64,000 bases of DNA from Sugiyamaella lignohabitans (Eukaryota > Ascomycota > Dipodascomycetes > Dipodascales > Trichomonascaceae): the NCBI RefSeq assembly GCF_001640025.1, contig NC_031673.1, positions 930,001 through 994,000 of the forward strand, given 5' to 3'. The first letter of the stretch is position 1; each line of letters begins with the position of its first letter. A model generated the notes under the pieces. The model saw only the letters and a list, made by a program, of their open reading frames with translations. It searched no databases and had not been told where the DNA came from. Of this stretch, positions 40,974 to 50,288 are shown piece by piece. The position numbers and the translations under genes were made by a program.

Positions 40974-42256
40974 CCGGGTAACACTAGATTAGGAGCAGAA
41001 ACTCGACAGAATACTGAAATAGAAAGCCGGGTAACACTATACATTAGAAAGCTGGGAAATGGTGGGAACACTGAAAGCAAATGCGGTCGTGATAGTATAA
41101 CACTTATTATATGCTTGGATAAGAGCTGCTCAGAGATTCAAGGAATCATATTGTCACCACGAGATTTTGTCGGCAGCGGCGACCGCCGTAGATGTTTAGG
41201 TTTCTTCTCATATCTATCTTCCATAAAACTTCTCGGAATTTGCCATAGTGGGTCAGTTATTTGATCACTGCTTTCCCAAGAATTGGTGGAGCTTTGTTAA
41301 ACTATTCGAAGCTTGCTTTATCTTTTCGGCCCAAGACCTCAACGCCATATTTCTTACCGAAGCATATGAAATGCGATGTTCACGCTTAAATTTCAATTTG
41401 GGTGGTCTTAACACCGGGTAACTTCTGATGGTCTTAGTTCACTCATTGATGAGTCTATTTTCAGTCGATATCATTGGTTGGATCGTGCAATAAACTGGCC
41501 AGGATGAATATCTAGATAAATATGGCTAATTAGCCATGCTCGAGTGCTATTTTCGTTTCATCACATGTCTGGCTCATCAAAGATTTGACTCAGGCAGATA
41601 AGTGTGCAGTGACTAAAATCCTCAACCAGTCAATTCAACCTTCACTTCGAGTTTAGCCAATTATGAGCGCTATAGATGAGCTGACCGAAGTAAATCCCCC
41701 AGCTTGTTGAATCCCAGTGGTACCTAGTTGCGTGGGTTTAACTCCTGCAGACAATAGTACGAACCTAAAATGTCCACAAGCGTGCTCGTTCAACAATATC
41801 CTTGTTCATGGAATTCGAAGACATTGCTATATATGGTTCCAAGATAACTGTTGTTCCACTCCAATTTTAGAGCTAAAGAAGGACTGAAACGATATTCTCA
41901 CCAGATTTGGTCTGTCGTGAAGGTCGTAAGTTCGTATATACTCATCTACGTCCATGCCAGATCCTCTGCACGATCAGATATTAGTCGGGCAAGCCCATTC
42001 GAGTCATCTACATCCTATGCCAGATCCTCTGCACGATCAGATACTAGTCGGGCAAGACCATGTCGAGTCATCTACATTCCATGTCGAGTCATCTACTTCC
42101 ATGCCAGATCCTCTGCACGATCAACGGAGATGGGTAATGAACTAAGAGGTGGGGTCGGGGTAGCAAAAAGTACAGTCAGTATATAAAATTAGATTTAAAA
42201 CCGGGTAACAGGTCATCTTGATATATTTCTATACAATGCTCTAAAGACCGGGTAAC
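40974..42256. promoter_or_regulatory. Five CCGGGTAAC (Reb1-like) sites
   Basis: Identical 9-mers at 40974, 41027, 41414, 42201 and 42248, all on the + strand. CCGGGTAA (TTACCCGG) is the known core of the Reb1 binding site in yeasts. Whether Reb1 of this species keeps that specificity is inference. Confidence 0.5.
41942..42123. repeat. Imperfect 62-64 bp tandem repeat
   Basis: Units: 41942-42003 (62 bp), 42004-42067 (64 bp), 42068-42088 (21 bp, with an internal deletion) and 42089-42123 (partial). All begin TCATCTAC; the full ones contain CCAGATCCTCTGCACGATCA. No hairpin resemblance to the GC-rich elements. Confidence 0.9.
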
Positions 42257-42279
42257 CCTGGACCATTATGGGCCCCATG

Positions 42280-42495
42280 TGCCTCCGGCGGCTGGGGCTC
42301 CGCCCCAGACCCTGGTTGCTCCTGCTTCGCAGGAGACCGGGACCGTCCATGAAACGACTCGAGCGCAGCGAGAGGAGCAACCAGGGTCTGGGCGCCCCAG
42401 CCGCCGGAGGCAGACCCAGGACCTGTCGACGAAACGACTCGAGCCGAGCGAGAGGAGCAGCGGGGTCTGGGGCGGAGCCCCAGCCGCCGGAGGCA
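42280..42495. repeat. Composite triple-hairpin element (left-right-right) after HEL2 stop
   Basis: Alpha-left half, beta-right half ending 42412 with a 6-bp loss in the middle hairpin (CTGGGCGCCCCAG), then a second beta-right half (42435-42495). It ends 46 bp from the HEL2 stop. Confidence 0.93.
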
Positions 42496-42541
42496 GCAGA
42501 ACATGAGTGGAGTTTACATGCAAAATTGGTTGTTAAGAGAA

Positions 42542-45104
42542 CTAGTTTTCAAAGGCTCCGAGACGGAAGAGCACCTGCTTGCCTTTGCCTTTCTTTTTGT
42601 TGGAGGTGGGTGGAGGAGTCGAGGAGGAAAGAGGGGGGGAGTCGTCGACTGGCGTGGCAGAGAGTCCGGATGTCCAGACAGAGGGGCCGGGGGTGGATGT
42701 GGTCTTGGCTCGTACGGGTGGTAGTCGTTTGGGTTTGGCGGCTGGGAGTGATGGGAATGAACTGTCAGACAGTTTTGCAGCTGCAGCAGGTGAGGGAGAT
42801 GCTCGAGGTATGACTTTAGCGGATCCAATGAGAGAGGCAGTTGAGAAGCTCTTGGCAGTGGCAGATACAGGGCTCAAATTACCGGGACTGGATGAAGACA
42901 CAGGTGGAGGTTTGGCTGCTGAGGGAGTGGCCCCTGAAAGCGACGGGAAATGAGAACTGGATGCTAGAGATGTCTTTATAGATCCGGGAGTGGCACGATT
43001 CGCCGAGACCCAGGATGAAGAAAGGTTTGTTTTCGATCCGGGCAGCGAATGCGACAAACCAGAACTCGAACTGAAAGAGGGTGAAGTCGAGGCAGATGAG
43101 GCTAAAGCAAGTGCCGGAAACGCTTGTTTGGATTTCCAATCGTCAAAAGCACTAATAAGAGCATTGCGTTTTGACGGCAGGTTCTTGTACAGAACAGCCA
43201 GGTCTTGAATCAGCAGCTCGAGTTGAGCTGGTTTGATATCAAATAGCCGATTATACTCGAACACGACCATTTTCGAGTCGAGCTGGCCGTCTTTATACTT
43301 GCTAGTCAGTTCCTGGAACTTGGCCATTTTACTTGTATCGTAGTTGAGATACTGACGAGCTCGTTCTTCCAGTCGTCGTTTCAGCATTTCCGGAGAATTG
43401 TCAGATGGTGGCAGGTTGGCATGGTATGCGGTTACAGATGCTGGTAATCGGGAGTTAGATGACGAGCTGTTGGATGATTGGACACTGGACCCAAGTGTAG
43501 GAAACGATTCAGGGTCTAAAGCTGGAGTGGTGGTTCGAGATGGGGGATATGATCCGTTTGAACCACCGCCAACACCAGCACCAAGTCCACTAGCTGCACT
43601 AGCTCCTGAAGCCACACCAATAATAGCACCACCAGACCCCCTAGCAGAACCACCGGTGTTATTACCACCTACAGACAATCCAGGTGGAATTGTGGACAAT
43701 TGAGACCCGAATCCCGAATTATTTCCACCCGCACCCGACCCTGAACTACTACTACTGCCACCAGGACCACGAGAAAACCCGAAGTCCACATCGACACGAC
43801 GAGCAGCCCGGGATTTACCGACAATATCCGAATGCTGTGAAATCATATGATCCTGGAGATCGACTTTGGTTCCAAAAACCACAAACTTCTGTTCTTTACA
43901 ACTGGGCACATTACACATGAAATGTTCATTTTCGAAATGTTTTTCCAGTCTCTCATAGTCCTGATAATACTGTGGAGGCACACCCACTCGTCGTTCACAC
44001 AGAAAACACTTTTCATGTTTTTCTCTACAGTGAGTAAACAGTTCGTCTCCTGAGTAGAACCTGGTTCCACAGAACTCACAAGCCGGGTGGCCCTTAAACC
44101 CTCTATCATCGCCCTCTCGTTCATGTTTAATCAGTCCTTCTTTCTTGAAATACTCGAGTTCCACCGTAAACGCCGTCTTATGTCGACTACAAATTTCACA
44201 CAACCGTCTTTCATGAGCTGTCTGAACATGTTTCTTGAGTTCTTTCCAATTACTAAGCGGCGGAGAGTCGCAATTTCGAACTGGACAGTTGAGTTTCAGC
44301 AGGTTCAGCGTCAGATCTTTAATCTCTCTATCATCAAACAAAATCCCATGTTTCTCATCCTTATACCTCACCTCCTCCTGACCAAACTCTTCAAACGGTT
44401 TTTTATCGCGGCTAATCACAATCACATCGCCTTCGGTTCTACAAAACGGGCACGATTTGTCCTTTATCAGGGCCCTTAGTCTCAACGAGCACTTCGAGCA
44501 GCACACATGGCCACACGGGTAATGAGCACGAAACCTGATCCGATCCGAGCACAAAAAACACGGCTCATCCTCCGGGTCCGCTGAAATATGCTCTTTGATC
44601 ACTGTCTTCCGTTAGTTTTGGGTTCCTGGATCCGGGGTGGAGGGGTGTGCCTCCGGCGGCTGGGGCTCCGCCCCAGACCCTGGTTGCTCCTCTCGCTACG
44701 CTCGAGTCGGGCGTGGAGGTGTCCGCACGCGAATCAAGCTCAGATGGAGCCTCCCGACGCTCGACTCGAGCGAAGCGAGAGGAGCAACCAGGGTCTGGGG
44801 CGGAGCCCCAGCCGCCGGAGGCAGACCCCTATCGGTGACACTTACGAGGGTGCTCGTGGATGATTTTGGGGTAGCTGGCGGCGGTGGGTTTGGCGGGGCC
44901 ATCGGTGGAGGACGGTTTGGAGTCCGGGTTGGGTTTCTTTTCGCGCCTTTTATGGTTGTTGCTGGTCTGAGTCGGGTTGTTTCGTCGCCGGCTGCTGCTG
45001 CTGTTGTTAGTGGAGGTGGAACTGGACTCCGAATTCGTGCCGGGCCCGTTGTTATTGCTCGAGGAGCTCGAGATCTGGATCGTGCCTTCTTCTACAGTCG
45101 TCAT
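42542..45104 (-). CDS. HEL2: Hel2/ZNF598-type RING E3 ligase for collided ribosomes, two exons
   Basis: Senses collided ribosomes and ubiquitinates 40S proteins to start ribosome quality control. Exon 1 is 45104-44846 and exon 2 is 44601-42542; the intron (44845-44602, 244 nt) has GTAAGT, ACTAAC and GACAG. The product is 772 residues. Exon 1 encodes a Ser/Asn-rich, Lys-rich N-terminus. The RING is at 101-140 (CFLCSDRIRF ... CGHVCCSKC ... CPFC), followed by the run of C2H2-like fingers of Hel2 (CPVRNCDSPP, CEFCGTRFYSGDELFTHCREKHEKC, CNVPSCKEQKFVVFGTKVDLQDHMISQH). A Gly/Ser-rich stretch, a helical segment (LLIQDLAVLYKNLP) and a Pro/Ser-rich tail follow. The intron contains a beta-beta hairpin element. 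Confidence 0.9.
44648..44823. repeat. Triple-hairpin element, beta-beta subfamily, in the HEL2 intron
   Basis: Two beta halves facing each other with a spacer of about 52 bp that is similar to the spacer of the copy at 58330 (GGTGTC..CCGCACGCGAA, then CTCCCGACGC). The left beta loop is the fourth possible variant (CTCGCTACGCTCGAG, GTA on the R strand). Confidence 0.95.
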
Positions 45105-45459
45105 TGCCGGTTTATAACTGCGAAATTCGGGATGAATTTGACAAATTTCTGTGGATTGGATTTAGATTTGGATCGCGGTTTGACCGTTCGATGAATGCTG
45201 TTCGGGGATGAAAAAACCCAGGTGGAAACGGGTTTGAACTGGTCAATGGCTATTGCGAGTGTGTGCCGAGAATGTTCTCAGCTGGAGCCAACAAAAACAG
45301 GCCAGTTTGTGTGCGAAATACAACTGGTCTTCGGTCGCGAACGGTCAACAAGTGCTGGTGAAGGGTCCAAGTTGATCTCGCTGCGGCTGACAAATTTAAT
45401 GTCTCGCCGTGCATGCACCGATTACTCTTCACGAGATTCTCAGGGGGAGACGGGGGGCA

Positions 45460-45607
45460 TGCCTCCGACGGCTGGGGCTCCGCCTCAGACCCTGGTTGCT
45501 CCTGCTTCACAAGAGTTTTTTGGATTGTGGGGGCTGTCGGCGAAACGACTCGAGCGCAGCGAGAGGAGCAGCCAGGGTCTGGGGCGGAGCCCCAGCCGCC
45601 GGAGGCA
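45460..45607. repeat. Triple-hairpin element, full, somewhat degenerate
   Basis: Alpha-left with mismatches (CTCCTGCTTCACAAGAG; outer GCC-TCC-GAC), beta-right intact. It lies 16 bp from the next copy. Confidence 0.93.
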
Positions 45608-45623
45608 GCAGGGGGACGGGGCA

Positions 45624-45771
45624 TGCCTCCGGCGGCTGGGGCTCCGCCCCAGACCCTGGTTGCTCCTGCTTCGCAGGAGTTTTCGTTGGTTGCGGGGACA
45701 GTCGGCGAAACGACCCGAGCGCAGCGAGAGGAGCAGCGGGGTCTGGGGCGGAGCCCCAGCCGCCGGAGGCA
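45624..45771. repeat. Triple-hairpin element, full, after the C2H2 factor stop
   Basis: Alpha-left, beta-right. The spacer resembles that of the neighbouring copy (CGGCGAAACGAC), suggesting a local duplication. Confidence 0.95.
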
Positions 45772-45919
45772 GGGGCCTCTTGCCACAGGTTAAAAGGACA
45801 AAAAAGTTGTATTCGTTAAATCGTGAAGTGGGTGGGTAGGTAGTATCAGGCCGAGTAAATAAATAAAGATTAGTACAGGCCGGTAAGGACCGTGTTTTGT
45901 GGGGAAGTAAGAGGGGGGT

Positions 45920-48900
45920 TTAACGCTGGCTTTCCATGAACGAGAGCCGTCCTTCGGTGACGTGGAGCCGTTCTTCCAGCATCCGGACTCGCGATTCGAG
46001 GATTTTGACCACTCGGAGAAGCGAGTCTGTTGAGGATTCGTCAGTGGGTTCGTGGGATGTGCCTGGTAATGGAGGGGTGTGGGTAAAGGAAATGGATGTG
46101 GAAGGGGCAGGAGCGTCTGCAGCAGAGGGTGAGGGGTTGTGGCGGGTGAATGACAGCTGTGGTTGCGATGGGGGTCTGGGGACGTGGGTTTGCGAGGGCG
46201 ACAGGTGCTCGTTTTGTGGGAGAATCGAGTGTCCGGTCGACATTTGCACCTGTTGTGGTTTCTGCTGCTGTTGTGGCTGAAGGTGTGAGTGGGATTGCGA
46301 GAGAGTTTGAGGTTGCAACGGAACAGGGTCGATTCTTGAGTTCTCTCGTGGCAGGGAGTGATTGGTAGGATGAACAGAAGGAGCAGGAGCAGGAGGATGT
46401 CCTGAGACTGCTGTTTGTAACTGACCTGGTCTGTGGTTTGAAGTGCTGCTCTGGACAGACTGGATGCGGTCTGATTGCACAGGTGAGGAGATCGTTGTTG
46501 TTTGAGTCGAAGCTGGCAGTTGTGGAGGTGCTGGAGCAATTGGCTGATGCTGGACTGAGGATGATGGAGCTGAGGCTCCTGCTGAGGCTCCTGCTGAGGC
46601 TCCTGCTGTTGCTGACGCTGATGCTTGCTGACTGAGATCTCCTGGCTGTTTATAGCCATACGAGCGGGTTCCAGTGATAGGAGGTAGCGACCTGCTATCG
46701 ACCATGAGCGGTTTGTGATTGAGAACAGGGGGTGCTGGGGGTCGAGAACCTGGCAGACCCTGGCTGTTGTGGCTGTTGTTGTTGCTAGAACTGCTATGGG
46801 AGGGATAGGAAATGAGCGAGGCTGGAGGTTCGAAACGAGGACCAATCAGACCGGGTTTCGCATGGATAAACAGTCTGGACTCTTCCATACCTGGTAAGCT
46901 TGAGGAGCCAGGGCCAGTGTTATTCGGCTGGATAGTTACTAGAACAGGGGCGGGAACTGCCTGGCTGTAATTTGACGACGATAACAGCAGCACTTTATTC
47001 GGTCTGGAACTCGAATCACTCGAAGAGGCTGATATTGGTAATGGAACTGGAGATTGAGAGTGTGAACCGTGGGGTCCCTGTGGTCCCTGTGAGGCACCGG
47101 AGCTTGTAGGACTATTTCCATGACTCGAAGTATGGCCATGACCTGAACTAAACTGATGTACTAATACAGGACCACGACTGCTACCACTGCTGCTGGTGCT
47201 GCTAGCATGTCCATCACCTGGAAAGTGGCTGATATCACCCTTGTGGCTGACAAGTTCCTGCCCTTTGAGTCCAGAAATCGAACCAACCGTTAATCCTGTA
47301 CCATTTCGATGATCGAAAATATCGGGTCTACTTCCTAAACCTCTACTATCACTTCCTGGATTGACTCCTGTAGAACTTGCAGCAATATTTTCTTCACCTG
47401 CACTTGCAGCCACACTTGCGCCACTTGACCCAGTATCAACATCTCCAACAAAACTGGCTCGTCTTACCCCTGCACACTGGCCTGACGATTTCAAATGTCG
47501 GATTAGAGCGTCCCCCCGTGCGAACCGACGACCACACTTTTCACAAATAAAAGGCTTTTCTCCAGTATGTAACTTGAGATGTCTCTTTAAATCGTGGAGT
47601 CGTCGGAATTTAGACGAGCACGTCTCGCACGTAAAGGGACGCTCGTAAGAATGTGTTAATAGATGTGACTTCAGGTTGTGATTCCGCGTGTATGTCTGAG
47701 GACAATACGGGCACGCGTGTTTCCCGGGAGTTGTAGATGTTGTTGTTGTAGAAGTCGGAGACAAGGATTTTGAATCTGGATCTGATCTAACGATTGTGGC
47801 GTCCTCACTTGTGTTGATGTTAGGGTTGATTGAGGCGGTGGTGGTGCTGCTGTTGCCGGTGCTAGTGGTGGAGGGGGTGGCAGAACCGGATCTAGTAGCT
47901 GTGGCACTGGGCACGGCGCTATCACCTGTATCGTGCATAAATGTCGACATCTCAGCTGGTGCACCTGCTGTGGGATGTACTAGAGATCCTGCTGTAGGAC
48001 CTGCTGTAGAAGGAGTTGCTGAATCGTGGGACGTGCTAGGAACTGTCTCAGAATTAATAACCGGCGTGTCAAGTGGTGAAAGTTTCGATGCAGGGGTGTT
48101 CGATATCGGACTTTTGCTCGGACTTTCAGGACTTTTGACTGAATCTGAACTAGTAACGGGATTCGAATCCGTGATATCGGTGCCAGTGCTAGTCAGACCA
48201 GAGCTGGCAGCCAATGAACCAGCATTGCTGTCAGAATTGCTTGTTGTAGTCGTGATAGCGTCGCTTTTATCTGTAGATGTTGTAGTCTTGAGAGGTTTTT
48301 GAATTAGAGTCGGAGTCGGAGCCAGAGGTTTCGAAGTAGAGTCCTCAGTGGGACCGGAACCTAAATTCGGTGACAAGGCAGCTGAAGTTTTAGGTTCCGC
48401 CTCGATATTAATTGACGTCGTTCGTTCTGACGATTCAGCTGTTGCTGTAGCTGTTGTAGAAGATACTGCTGGTGGTTTGGAAGTCTCGGTTGTCGAACCA
48501 CTGCTAGAGCCAGAGCTCGAGTCGGAGCCTTGACCAGATACAGCTGTAGCTAGCAAAGGACTAGGAGTAGATTTCGATGTAGCTGGCGTAGGTGATATAG
48601 GTCTAGAAGCCAGAGGTGACGTTGCCGTTGAAGTTGACACTGGCACTGTCACTGGCACTGGCACCTCAGTTGACTCAGTTGATATAGAGACTGGATTGGT
48701 TGTGAATGCCTTTACAGGTGGCTCTCCACGTGCTTTTGTGGCTGCTGTCGACTCTTCGTGACTCGATTTTAAAGACCCTTTTTGCGTTTCTGGAAAAAGA
48801 GGTGCAGTCGGCACCGAACCACTATCAGCAGTCACTGTAGTTATCGTCTCGTTCGTAACAACAGCACCCGTACGAAGACCCCCTCGAGACACTCCATCGC

Positions 48901-49045
48901 GTGTCTCGTCTCCAACCACCATCCTCGGCTCAGTCGATATTTTTCTAACTGAAAACAAATGTCGCTCACCACTCACTGGTGCTTGAGCTCTTAACGTATC
49001 GGCAGCCTGGTGTAAAACTAATTCTGGTTGAAACGAATCCGTCAT
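45920..49045 (-). CDS. C2H2 zinc-finger transcription factor, family member unclear
   Basis: 1041 residues from the first ATG (49045, MTDSFQPEL). Three adjacent C2H2 fingers lie at about residues 440-522: CPYCPQTYTRNHNLKSHLLTH, then CETCSSKFRRLHDLKRHLKLH and CEKCGRRFARGDALIRHLKSSGQC, joined by TGEKPF-type linkers. The pattern RRLHDLKRH followed by FARGDALIRH with a late Cys resembles a fungal group with Crz1/Azf1-like fingers, but I cannot place it. The rest is Ser/Thr/Pro-rich and disordered with Q-rich stretches, as in activators, and ends in a coiled coil (VVKILESRVRMLEERLHVTEGRLSFMESQR). A non-ATG extension upstream runs through a poly-A tract and is unlikely to be used. Confidence 0.85.
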   Translation of the reverse strand: MTDSFQPELVLHQAADTLRAQAPVSGERHLFSVRKISTEPRMVVGDETRDGVSRGGLRTGAVVTNETITTVTADSGSVPTAPLFPETQKGSLKSSHEESTAATKARGEPPVKAFTTNPVSISTESTEVPVPVTVPVSTSTATSPLASRPISPTPATSKSTPSPLLATAVSGQGSDSSSGSSSGSTTETSKPPAVSSTTATATAESSERTTSINIEAEPKTSAALSPNLGSGPTEDSTSKPLAPTPTLIQKPLKTTTSTDKSDAITTTTSNSDSNAGSLAASSGLTSTGTDITDSNPVTSSDSVKSPESPSKSPISNTPASKLSPLDTPVINSETVPSTSHDSATPSTAGPTAGSLVHPTAGAPAEMSTFMHDTGDSAVPSATATRSGSATPSTTSTGNSSTTTASINPNINTSEDATIVRSDPDSKSLSPTSTTTTSTTPGKHACPYCPQTYTRNHNLKSHLLTHSYERPFTCETCSSKFRRLHDLKRHLKLHTGEKPFICEKCGRRFARGDALIRHLKSSGQCAGVRRASFVGDVDTGSSGASVAASAGEENIAASSTGVNPGSDSRGLGSRPDIFDHRNGTGLTVGSISGLKGQELVSHKGDISHFPGDGHASSTSSSGSSRGPVLVHQFSSGHGHTSSHGNSPTSSGASQGPQGPHGSHSQSPVPLPISASSSDSSSRPNKVLLLSSSNYSQAVPAPVLVTIQPNNTGPGSSSLPGMEESRLFIHAKPGLIGPRFEPPASLISYPSHSSSSNNNSHNSQGLPGSRPPAPPVLNHKPLMVDSRSLPPITGTRSYGYKQPGDLSQQASASATAGASAGASAGASAPSSSVQHQPIAPAPPQLPASTQTTTISSPVQSDRIQSVQSSTSNHRPGQLQTAVSGHPPAPAPSVHPTNHSLPRENSRIDPVPLQPQTLSQSHSHLQPQQQQKPQQVQMSTGHSILPQNEHLSPSQTHVPRPPSQPQLSFTRHNPSPSAADAPAPSTSISFTHTPPLPGTSHEPTDESSTDSLLRVVKILESRVRMLEERLHVTEGRLSFMESQR

Positions 49046-50102
49046 ATTTAGCTGTTGAGAGCTCAAATATGAATTTTTTTTTTTTTTTACTAACAAGCTT
49101 AGAACGATAAAATCAAACCCGCTTGCTTGTCATGTCCTCAGATGTTACTTCATCAGCACCTTTCACTATGTTTATACTATCTCGTTTTGACAACTAAACC
49201 TGTCGGACCTCTTTCAAAATATCTGCTTAACGCGTATGTCAAATCAACGCCGACCAAGTCCAATACCAACTGTATAAATATAATACCATACAAAGCGATA
49301 CAGAGTCTACATCAACCTAAACTAAACCACCGCTCGCGCTCTGGCACAAAATTTCCCACCAACATTAGGCAATCTGCCAATCTGTGTGGCTGTTGGTGCC
49401 AAAGTGGCTGACGCAAAGTCACGATATCTTATGTGAGATGTGCATGAAGATCCACATATCAGCCAAGCATGTACTGATGAGCCTTGCTTTGTCGCCGTCC
49501 AAACCTTAATCTGATCCGACAAATCGCTATGAAAGCTGCCTTTTTCTCTTTTTCCTCCATCCACCATCTGCCAATCCTCAACCCCCTAACAAGCTTTCAC
49601 TTCCTCGGCTGTGCTCCTCCCACCTCCATCCCGTCCACTCTCTCCACCTCCTCTCAACCTCCGAAAAACCTCAACCCTGCATATCATATTTTTCCGGAAC
49701 ACATGTGGCGGTGCGTCGCAACTTCACGTGACCCGCGATCAACGTGGCGCCGGTGCCACTGATGTTTCACTCCAGTGGCTTGGGGTCTGCCTCCGGCGGC
49801 TGGGGCTCTGCCCCAGACCCCGTGGCTCCTCTCGCTTCGCTCGAGTCGGGCGTGGGGAAGTCACGAGCGTCGTTTTATGGGTGTTGAGAGGATGCTGAGT
49901 TGTGGTATGTAAGTACATTAGTGCTATACAGAACTGGGCTGTCTTTAATTAAATACTGGGTTAAGTGCTAGTCCATTGTGTTCACGGGCATGCGTTCTTA
50001 ATTAGTTATACCCATGCCCGATCCTGACGGATGTCGCTTTCCGAGACTAGAAGTAAACACCTCTTTTAGACAATCGTATGGCCGATTTATGGCTGGGGGT
50101 TC
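49046..50102. other. Upstream region of the C2H2 factor
   Basis: About 1.06 kb with one half hairpin element (49788). Short frames only; no gene was supported. Confidence 0.45.
49788..49848. repeat. Triple-hairpin half-element
   Basis: Left half, beta type, middle loop TCT (AGA on the R strand). No recognised gene end nearby. Confidence 0.9.
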
Positions 50103-50288
50103 TTACGGTGCTGTAGCTCGGTCTGTAAACGTTCCTCGGTATATCTTGTGAGCAGCAAGTACTAATGATAAGGCGACGCCGTGGTAAAAGTATGCTGGTG
50201 CAACTATTGCCATGCCTACTGCCATCAGAGCCATAGGTACGAAGATACCATGCAACGGGGTAGACAGCACGGGATTTGTGAATGGCAT
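50103..50288 (-). CDS. Possible small two-helix membrane protein, 61 residues
   Basis: ATG at 50288 (MPFTNPVLSTPLHGIFVPMA), stop at 50103-50105. Two hydrophobic stretches (GIFVPMALMAVGMAIVAPAYF and HGVALSLVLAAHKIY) are separated by a short turn, with a polar C-terminus. The composition resembles small subunits of mitochondrial respiratory complexes, but I recognise no family. The sequence just before the ATG reads TGGCTAACAACG, so a spliced 5' exon is conceivable. The frame is short, so this rests on composition only. Confidence 0.4.
   Translation of the reverse strand: MPFTNPVLSTPLHGIFVPMALMAVGMAIVAPAYFYHGVALSLVLAAHKIYRGTFTDRATAP

Larger units (their letters stand above)
40519..42541. other. 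Gene-free region between PEX10 and HEL2
   Basis: 2 kb between convergent stops, unusually long here. It contains hairpin elements at both ends (40543 and 42280-42495), five CCGGGTAAC sites and a tandem repeat at 41942-42123. Open frames are short and unremarkable. Confidence 0.5.
45105..45919. other. Intergenic region HEL2/C2H2 factor with two full elements
   Basis: 815 bp upstream of HEL2 and downstream of the C2H2 gene. It holds two consecutive full hairpin elements (45460, 45624); the rest has no gene. The long open frames here are translations of the GC-rich elements. Confidence 0.5.
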
